Under the pieces are notes generated by a model. The model was not told where the DNA came from and did not search any database. It saw only the letters and a list, made by a program, of their open reading frames with translations. Source: Pseudomonadota bacterium (GTDB lineage: Bacteria; Pseudomonadota; Alphaproteobacteria; Rhizobiales; Kaistiaceae). From it: DNA of 5,335 nt. Shown piece after piece: positions 1-5,335 of this stretch. How positions within the stretch are numbered: the stretch's first letter is position 1; each line of letters opens with the position of its first letter. The position numbers and the translations under genes were made by a program. Where the stretch lies: the NCBI GenBank assembly GCA_023433185.1, contig JAEZEN010000441.1:1-5335 (forward strand), read 5' to 3'.

Positions 1-1549
<1,549 letters not shown>

Positions 1550-2263
1550 TCAGGCGTCGAGTTCCGGGTAGTGGCGGAAGATGCCCTCCTCGTTGAACGG
1601 GAGGCGCCGGTCGCTCCCGAGATAGGCCGCGATCCGGGGCCGCGACGCGACCCGATCGTGAAGCGCGACCACCAGGGGGCAGTCGGCCTCGACGCGGGCC
1701 ATCGCCTTCGGAAAGGCGTGGCGCAGGCCCGCGACCACCTGGAACAGCGACAGGTCGGCATAGCTGAGCCGGGCGCCGACGAGGTTCCCGCGCCCCCTCG
1801 GGTTGCGGTCGAGGATCGTTTCGAACCAGCCGAGGAAACGCCCCAACCGCTCGTCGCGGAACCAGGCGGCACGCCGCTTGGACTCGCGCTTCTGATCCTC
1901 GTAGTAGAAGGCGGCGCCGATCGGATGATGGACATCGTGGATCTCGGTCACGAAGTCGGCGATGGTCAGCTGGATCTGGTTGGTCCACAGCCGGCCCGGC
2001 TCCGCCTTCGGCGCGAGGCCGTGGCGGGGCCCGAGATGGAGGAGGATGTTGGCCGTCTGGCCAATGACGTGGCGGCCGTCGACGAGGATCGGCGGGGCGA
2101 AGGACGGTGTCGCGAGGTCCGCCCTCTCCCACAGCGCCATCAGCGCGCCGGTGCCCTTCTCCCGCGCCACGTCGACATAGGCGGCGCCCGCCTCCTCGAG
2201 TGCGAGACGGACGAACTCGCCGCGCCCCTGGATACCGTCCCAGTAGTAGAACTCGTAGGCCAT
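1550..2263 (-). CDS. Glutathione S-transferase family protein
   Basis: 237-residue cytosolic GST-type protein, full length for the family (about 200-240). Family role: conjugation of glutathione to electrophiles, or another thiol-dependent reaction; the substrate cannot be read from sequence. The N-terminal thioredoxin-like half (about 1-80) begins YEFYYWDGIQGRGEFVRLALEEAG, resembling the alpha/mu/pi/sigma type in which an early Tyr activates the thiol; Tyr7 (or Tyr6) is the candidate. Then FAPPILVDG carries the cis-Pro (Pro57/58), and GQTANILLHL gives the glutathione-binding Gln69-Thr70 pair, with Thr in place of the more usual Ser. The helical half (about 90-225) contains RLSYADLSLF, the N-capping box with Ser167 and Asp170. 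ATG 2263 is preceded by GGAGGAG at 8-base spacing. No signal peptide or membrane segment. It is divergent from the lactonase-like gene and lies 177 bp upstream of guaB on the same strand. The GST fold is secure; the subclass is tentative. Confidence 0.92.
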   Translation of the reverse strand: MAYEFYYWDGIQGRGEFVRLALEEAGAAYVDVAREKGTGALMALWERADLATPSFAPPILVDGRHVIGQTANILLHLGPRHGLAPKAEPGRLWTNQIQLTIADFVTEIHDVHHPIGAAFYYEDQKRESKRRAAWFRDERLGRFLGWFETILDRNPRGRGNLVGARLSYADLSLFQVVAGLRHAFPKAMARVEADCPLVVALHDRVASRPRIAAYLGSDRRLPFNEEGIFRHYPELDA

Positions 2264-2356
2264 CGCCGGGTCTCCTCCGCCGTTGTCGGGCTGCTTGCCC
2301 TCGCCCGCCCGCCCTCATAGAAGGCGCGGACGATCGAGGACAGCGCGGGAAGCACC
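2264..2356. promoter_or_regulatory. Divergent promoter region between GST and lactonase-like gene
   Basis: This 93-bp gap separates two divergently transcribed genes and must hold both of their proximal control regions unless transcription starts inside a neighbouring gene. It includes the GST Shine-Dalgarno GGAGGAG (minus strand) and a plausible plus-strand promoter, listed separately. For the GST direction only a weak CTATGA-like box is visible, overlapping the plus-strand -10. No clear operator palindrome was found. Confidence 0.5.
2295..2323 (+). promoter_or_regulatory. Candidate promoter of lactonase-like gene
   Basis: TTGCCC (2295-2300), a 17-base spacer, then TAGAAG (2318-2323). Each box matches the sigma-70 consensus at four of six bases and the spacing is ideal. 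Transcription would start near 2330, giving a leader of about 27 bases before ATG 2357. Found by eye. Confidence 0.4.
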
Positions 2357-3151
2357 ATGACGGTTCCCCACTACGAGGTGCTGGCACTCCGCTACGCGCA
2401 TCTCGCCGAGCGCACCCAGCGCGACGTCCTCGCCTTTCCCGAGGACCACGCCGCACCCATGCCGCGCGACTTCTTCATCTGGGCGATCCGCGGCGAGGGC
2501 CGCACCATCGTCCTCGACACCGGCTTCGACCGGGCGAGCGGCGATCGGCGCGGCCGGCTATGGATCCGGTCGCCGATCGACGCGCTCCGGAGCGTCGGCA
2601 TCGAGCCTTCGCACGTCGAGGACGTCATCCTCAGCCACATGCACTGGGACCATGCCGGGCACTGGGCGGAATTCCCGAAGGCGCGGTTCCACCTCCAGGA
2701 CGCCGAGATGGCCTATTGCACCGGCCGCTGCATGGGCCACCGGACGATGAACTTCGTCTTCGACGTCGACCACGTCACCACCGCCGTCGAGCATGTCTTT
2801 GCCGGCCGGGTCGCCTTCCACGACGGCACCGGCGAAGTGGCCCCCGGCATCACCGTCCACCGCGTCGGCGGCCATTCGGGCGGGATGCAGGTGGTGCGGG
2901 TGCCGACGGCGCGCGGCTGGCTGGTGCTGGCCAGCGACGCGGCGCACTTCTGGTACAACATCCGCAGGCGCAGCCCGTTCTGGATCTACAAGGACCTCGG
3001 CGAGGTGCTCGAGGGCTACGCGCTCTGCGAGCGGCTCGCCGACGGTCCCGACCACATCATCCCCGGCCACGACCCCGAGGTGACGCGCCGCTTCCCGGCG
3101 CTCGCCGGCGACCCGGACACGGTCGCGGTGCACCGCGCGCCGGTGGCTTAG
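2357..3151 (+). CDS. Metallo-beta-lactamase-fold hydrolase, N-acyl homoserine lactonase-like
   Basis: 264-residue MBL-fold metalloenzyme. The dinuclear metal site is complete: HMHWDH (His94, His96, Asp98, His99), His173 in GGHSGGMQ, Asp194 in LASDAAH and His238 in PGHDPE. Motif wording and order (HxHxDHAG, then GHS/TxG, then SDA, then GHDPE near the end) resemble AiiA-type quorum-quenching lactonases, which open the lactone ring of acyl-homoserine lactones. AiiA has a Tyr three residues after the bridging Asp (Asp191/Tyr194, from memory); here that place is His197, so the substrate may differ. Related proteins also occur in catabolic gene sets and may hydrolyse other lactones or esters. No signal peptide, so probably cytoplasmic. 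The Shine-Dalgarno is modest (GGGAAG, 4 bases before ATG). Divergent from the GST gene; its stop lies one base from the stop of the next, convergent gene. The fold is certain; the substrate is inference. Confidence 0.92.
   Translation: MTVPHYEVLALRYAHLAERTQRDVLAFPEDHAAPMPRDFFIWAIRGEGRTIVLDTGFDRASGDRRGRLWIRSPIDALRSVGIEPSHVEDVILSHMHWDHAGHWAEFPKARFHLQDAEMAYCTGRCMGHRTMNFVFDVDHVTTAVEHVFAGRVAFHDGTGEVAPGITVHRVGGHSGGMQVVRVPTARGWLVLASDAAHFWYNIRRRSPFWIYKDLGEVLEGYALCERLADGPDHIIPGHDPEVTRRFPALAGDPDTVAVHRAPVA
3124..3137. repeat. Perfect 14-bp palindrome at the lactonase gene end
   Basis: CGCGGTGCACCGCG reads the same on both strands and lies inside the last codons of the lactonase-like gene. An overlapping short stem (CACCG 3131-3135 with CGGTG 3141-3145) is also possible. 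No T-run follows on either strand, so a terminator role is not supported. It may be a by-product of GC-rich coding for Val-Ala-Val-His-Arg. Confidence 0.35.
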
Positions 3152-3152
3152 C

Positions 3153-3665
3153 CTAGGGCAACGGGAACGGCGCGCTCCGGACGGCGCTCAGTTCCACGAT
3201 CGTCGGGATTCCGTCTCGCGACTCGATCCTGATGGACTCGGGACAGAATCGCGCGCGGAGCCTCCCATCGGGATAGGCATTCCAGCGGAGTGCGTCCTGG
3301 TGAACGGTGAAGATCTCAGCGGCTTCCGGATCGTCCGCCCGCTGGCGAAACAGGAACCAGACACCGTCCGTTTCCCGCGACTCGATCCTGCGCACCCGGC
3401 TTCCCTCGAAGCTGTCGCCGACGTGGACCAGGTGCTCTTCGCCCAGGAGGCAATACCGCTCATCGGCAGAGGCCATGGCAGCAGTACCGCCGTTGGCCTC
3501 GGCTTCCTTAATCAGGTCGAAGGCGATGCCGCCCCCGGTTTCCATTGTGACCGCGGTGATCAGCACGTAGATGACCGCCCCAGCCGCGACGGAGATGATC
3601 GCGGCGGTGAGCAACGTCGCCGCGCGACTCGAGGTGACCGTCCCGCCCACTTCCGAGCTTCCCAC
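3153..3665 (-). CDS. Small single-pass membrane protein of unknown function
   Basis: 170 residues from GTG 3665, or 165 from GTG 3650; I recognise no family. A hydrophobic segment (about 15-40, AATLLTAAIISVAAGAVIYV) after a short N-terminus containing one Arg is followed by a soluble domain of about 130 residues, probably extracytoplasmic. That domain has just two Cys (72 and 141, possible disulfide) and beta-rich stretches such as VHVGDSFEGSRVRRI and GVWFLFRQR. A short motif RIESR(E/D) occurs twice (93-98 and 146-151), encoded by an exact 15-bp repeat. GTG 3650 is the likelier start because GGGAAG precedes it by 7 bases, while GTG 3665 has no good site. It follows the L,D-transpeptidase in the same frame after one stop and one sense codon, so they are probably co-transcribed and translationally coupled, suggesting a cell-envelope role. 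It ends one base from the convergent lactonase-like gene. Confidence 0.75.
   Translation of the reverse strand: MGSSEVGGTVTSSRAATLLTAAIISVAAGAVIYVLITAVTMETGGGIAFDLIKEAEANGGTAAMASADERYCLLGEEHLVHVGDSFEGSRVRRIESRETDGVWFLFRQRADDPEAAEIFTVHQDALRWNAYPDGRLRARFCPESIRIESRDGIPTIVELSAVRSAPFPLP
3217..3231. repeat. 15-bp direct repeat, copy 1
   Basis: CGCGACTCGATCCTG here is identical to 3376-3390. Both copies lie in the 170-residue membrane-protein gene, 159 bp (53 codons) apart and in the same frame, each encoding Arg-Ile-Glu-Ser-Arg on the minus strand. Confidence 0.8.
3376..3390. repeat. 15-bp direct repeat, copy 2
   Basis: Identical to 3217-3231. This copy encodes Arg93 to Arg97 of the small membrane protein. 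A shorter relative, CGCGACTCGA, occurs a third time near 3623-3632, in a different frame. Confidence 0.8.
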
Positions 3666-3668
3666 CCG

Positions 3669-4685
3669 CTACGGCTTCGGCGTCTCCGCATCCTCGGCGG
3701 TCATCACCACGAAGTCGCCGTCGGTGCGGGTCTCGACCCCGATGGAGTCGTCGGTGATCAGCAGGATCATCCCCGGGGCGAGACGTTCGGCGATGGCCGT
3801 GACCACGCTCTCCGGCCCCTGGATCCGATCCAGCACGTTGCCGCTCACGGTGGCGCCGGCCCCGGCTTCGTCGGTACCGTAGCCGATCGCCTCCCAGGTC
3901 AGGTCGTCGCCGCTCGCGGCGATGCCGTTGAGGACGAAGACCTCGGACTCGAAGGGCTGGTCCGCGCCGGTGATGGTCGCCGCGCCTTCCGTGACGACCG
4001 CGCCGTTCTCCATCACGATGACGTGACCGTCCTTCCGCGATACGAGCACCGAGGTCACCGGGCGCGGTTCGGGATCGCCGTCGAGATAGGCGCGCGTGCG
4101 GTTCGCCAGCCCGCCCAGCTCGGAGCGGGTGAACGTCCGCCCGGCGACGCCCGAACTCATCACCGGGCTCGGCGCGGTGAAGCGGTTGGCTATGACCACC
4201 GGGGTGCCGAGCCGGGTCGCGCCGAAGACCAGCTCGGCGAACTCGAGCGGGAGACGGACGCAGCCATGCGAGGCCGGGTAGCCCGGCAGCGCACCGGCAT
4301 GGAGCGCGATGCCCGTCCACGTGAGGCGCTGCATGAACGGCATCTCGGAGCCGTAGATGTTGGAGACGTGCTCCTCGCGCTTCTGGAGGATGGTGAACAC
4401 GCCGAGCGGCGTCTCATGGCCCTTCTTGCCGGTCGAAACCGTGGAAACGCCGATCCGCACGCCCCGCCGATGGACGTGCATGAGCTGTTCCTTGATCGAC
4501 ACGATGATCGACACCGGCCCGCGCTTCTGCAAATCCGGCTGCCACAGATACTGTCCCGGCTTCAGTTTCCGCGCCTCGGCGCCAAGGTCGGCCAGGGCAG
4601 CGCGGGACATGACGGCGCCCGCCGTCAGTCCGGCGATTCCCGCGAGCGCAGCGCGGCGGGTTGGGAACAGGGGTCGGTGGGTCAT
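3669..4685 (-). CDS. Tat-exported L,D-transpeptidase (YkuD domain)
   Basis: 338 residues. L,D-transpeptidases act in the periplasm, joining meso-diaminopimelate residues of peptidoglycan (3-3 cross-links) or attaching proteins to it. The N-terminus has a twin-arginine-like signal: PTRRAALAG (Arg10-Arg11), a hydrophobic stretch, and ALA before Asp33 as likely cleavage site. The YkuD catalytic domain spans about 57-167, with the donor strand VSIIVSIKEQLMHVH, TPLGVFTI, His129 in IALHAG and the catalytic motif SHGCVRLP (Ser139, His140, Gly141, Cys142, Arg144). All are intact. The C-terminal part (about 205-330) lacks a second SHGC motif, but residues 212-253 align without gaps to 59-100, suggesting a degenerate partial repeat of the fold. 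ATG 4685 has AAAGGA 4 bases upstream. It is the first gene of a likely operon with the small membrane protein. Whether it forms cross-links or anchors a protein cannot be told. Confidence 0.93.
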   Translation of the reverse strand: MTHRPLFPTRRAALAGIAGLTAGAVMSRAALADLGAEARKLKPGQYLWQPDLQKRGPVSIIVSIKEQLMHVHRRGVRIGVSTVSTGKKGHETPLGVFTILQKREEHVSNIYGSEMPFMQRLTWTGIALHAGALPGYPASHGCVRLPLEFAELVFGATRLGTPVVIANRFTAPSPVMSSGVAGRTFTRSELGGLANRTRAYLDGDPEPRPVTSVLVSRKDGHVIVMENGAVVTEGAATITGADQPFESEVFVLNGIAASGDDLTWEAIGYGTDEAGAGATVSGNVLDRIQGPESVVTAIAERLAPGMILLITDDSIGVETRTDGDFVVMTAEDAETPKP

Positions 4686-4884
4686 GGTGTCCTTTCCGGT
4701 TGTCTCTCTATCCGTCCCGGCTTGACGACACCTCCGTGCCGTTCATATCGGCCGGAAAGATGACGCAGCCGCGGGCTTTCGCCGGATCGCGCGTAATGCC
4801 ATATATCGGGCAGAGTTAAGCCACGAAAGGCCCGCATTCGGCTGTTCTTGGTGAACTCGGACACTTGACTTGGGGAAGTCTTCC
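4686..4884. promoter_or_regulatory. Divergent intergenic region between L,D-transpeptidase and TTG-start gene
   Basis: These 199 bp separate divergent genes and are less GC-rich than the flanking coding DNA. The most AT-rich spot is CATATATC at 4800-4807. A poor plus-strand promoter can be drawn there (TTCGCC 4778-4783, 17 bases, ATATAT 4801-4806). On the minus strand TATATG at 4806-4801 is preceded at 17 bases by TTTCGT, also a poor -35. ATATCGG occurs twice on the plus strand (4745-4751 and 4803-4809). TTAAG at 4816 is at best half of a CtrA-like site, with no partner at the required spacing. A shared promoter core near 4800 is plausible but unproven. Confidence 0.4.
4867..4884 (+). promoter_or_regulatory. 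Ribosome-binding site with overlapping inverted repeats before a TTG start
   Basis: GGGGAAG (4872-4878) lies 6 bases before TTG 4885 and decides that start. The site is embedded in two overlapping inverted repeats: GACTT-GGGG-AAGTC (4867-4880, four-base loop made of the site's Gs) and GGAAG-T-CTTCC (4874-4884, ending at the start codon). The first could fold as a small hairpin in the mRNA; the second has a one-base centre and is more likely a DNA palindrome, if it means anything. Regulation by either is inference. Confidence 0.4.
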
Positions 4885-5335
4885 TTGACGCAGAAGAACC
4901 GCACTCAGCGGAAGTTGCCCGGCGGCTCGCCTCCGGTGGTGACCTACTCGCGGCATCGCGACGAGGACCTGCCGGACGTCTACGACGAGGCCCGGGTCGA
5001 ACCGCCCTTCGAGGAGGAGGCGGTTGCCGAGTGGGAAGCCGTTGAGGTTCCGCCGGAGCCGCCGCTCCATGCGCGCCGCCGCTCGCGCCCTCTCGTCGAG
5101 GAAGTCCGCGTCCCCGTCGATCCCGATCGCTTCCCGGACGAGCCCGCCGACGACGAGCGTCCCGCCAGGCGCGCCCGGGCGAAGCGCTCGACGGGCATGC
5201 GGCTGGTCACGGTCGCCGCCGTGGCCGCGATCCTCCTCGGCGTCGGCATCCTCGCCTATGCCTTCATGTCGTCGAGCACCGCGCCGGTCACGGCGCCGAG
5301 CCTCAGCGAAGGTGGTGCGCCGCCCGGCACCGTGC
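4885..5335 (+). CDS. Membrane-anchored protein with proline- and charge-rich cytoplasmic N-terminus, partial
   Basis: 150 codons are present before the right edge; I do not recognise the family. The ORF is bounded upstream by TGA at 4852-4854. The only usable starts are TTG 4870 and TTG 4885, and the second has GGGGAAG at 6-base spacing, giving MTQKNRTQRK. Residues 1-105 are hydrophilic and apparently disordered, rich in Pro, Glu, Asp and Arg, including acidic FEEE near 42 and a basic run ARRARAKR at about 94-101 just before the membrane segment. Residues about 106-128 (MRLVTVAAVAAILLGVGILA and on) form one transmembrane helix. By the positive-inside rule the N-terminus is cytoplasmic, and the chain then enters the periplasm through a Ser/Thr/Ala/Pro-rich linker. 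The functional domain, if any, lies beyond the window. Divergence from the L,D-transpeptidase hints at, but does not prove, an envelope role. Confidence 0.8.
   Translation, partial: MTQKNRTQRKLPGGSPPVVTYSRHRDEDLPDVYDEARVEPPFEEEAVAEWEAVEVPPEPPLHARRRSRPLVEEVRVPVDPDRFPDEPADDERPARRARAKRSTGMRLVTVAAVAAILLGVGILAYAFMSSSTAPVTAPSLSEGGAPPGTV

Noticed and set aside
2107..3156. 349-codon plus-strand frame overlapping the lactonase-like gene and the GST start
   Set aside because: Out-of-frame Arg/Pro-rich shadow of the lactonase-like gene, whose own frame carries all the metal-binding motifs.
3300..4763. 487-codon open frame on the plus strand across the L,D-transpeptidase and small membrane protein
   Set aside because: Antisense shadow of two well-supported minus-strand genes, with no recognisable domain and Arg/His/Asp-rich composition.
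4816..4820. TTAAG as a CtrA-type half site in the divergent intergenic region
   Set aside because: No second TTAA at seven-base spacing; a single half site is not evidence.
4682..4864. 60-codon minus-strand frame upstream of the L,D-transpeptidase, ending in an ATGA overlap with its start
   Set aside because: The overlap looks like translational coupling, but its GTG start has no Shine-Dalgarno, the composition is unremarkable, and it would fill the region that must hold the promoter. Conservation would be needed to revive it.

Overview
The window is high-GC DNA (GC clearly well above 60% by eye), with G/C-ending codons, Shine-Dalgarno sites of the GGAGGAG type, and GTG/TTG starts in places. 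The protein types (GuaB, an alphaproteobacterial-looking GST, an AiiA-like MBL-fold lactonase, a Tat-exported YkuD L,D-transpeptidase) fit a Gram-negative alphaproteobacterium, most likely Hyphomicrobiales (Rhizobiales). The taxon is inferred from style and gene content, not from a search. No rRNA, tRNA, CRISPR array, insertion sequence or phage gene is visible.

Layout, left to right. (1) Positions 1-1372, minus strand: guaB, IMP dehydrogenase, with its C-terminal end cut off by the left edge. (2) 1373-1549: guaB leader and promoter region, holding a 9-bp inverted repeat that could pair with the bases just before the guaB start codon. (3) 1550-2263, minus: a complete glutathione S-transferase-family protein. 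(4) 2264-2356: a 93-bp divergent promoter region. (5) 2357-3151, plus: a complete metallo-beta-lactamase-fold protein of the N-acyl-homoserine-lactonase-like family. (6) 3153-3665, minus: a small single-pass membrane protein of unknown function, converging on the lactonase with one base between them. (7) 3669-4685, minus: a Tat-signal L,D-transpeptidase that lies directly upstream of the small membrane protein, in the same reading frame and separated from it by one amber codon and one sense codon. (8) 4686-4884: a divergent intergenic region. (9) From TTG 4885, plus: the N-terminal 150 codons of a proline- and charge-rich protein with one membrane anchor, running off the right edge.

Functionally there are three blocks. 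guaB is a housekeeping purine gene (IMP to XMP, the committed step to GMP). The divergent GST and lactonase pair looks like small-molecule detoxification or lactone hydrolysis. The L,D-transpeptidase plus small membrane protein form a probable two-gene cell-envelope operon, with another envelope-anchored protein divergent from it. No clearly new multi-gene system is evident. The most distinctive points are the possible guaB leader stem, the in-frame amber junction of the envelope operon, an apparent degenerate second copy of part of the transpeptidase fold in its C-terminal region, and an exact 15-bp repeat inside the small membrane-protein gene.
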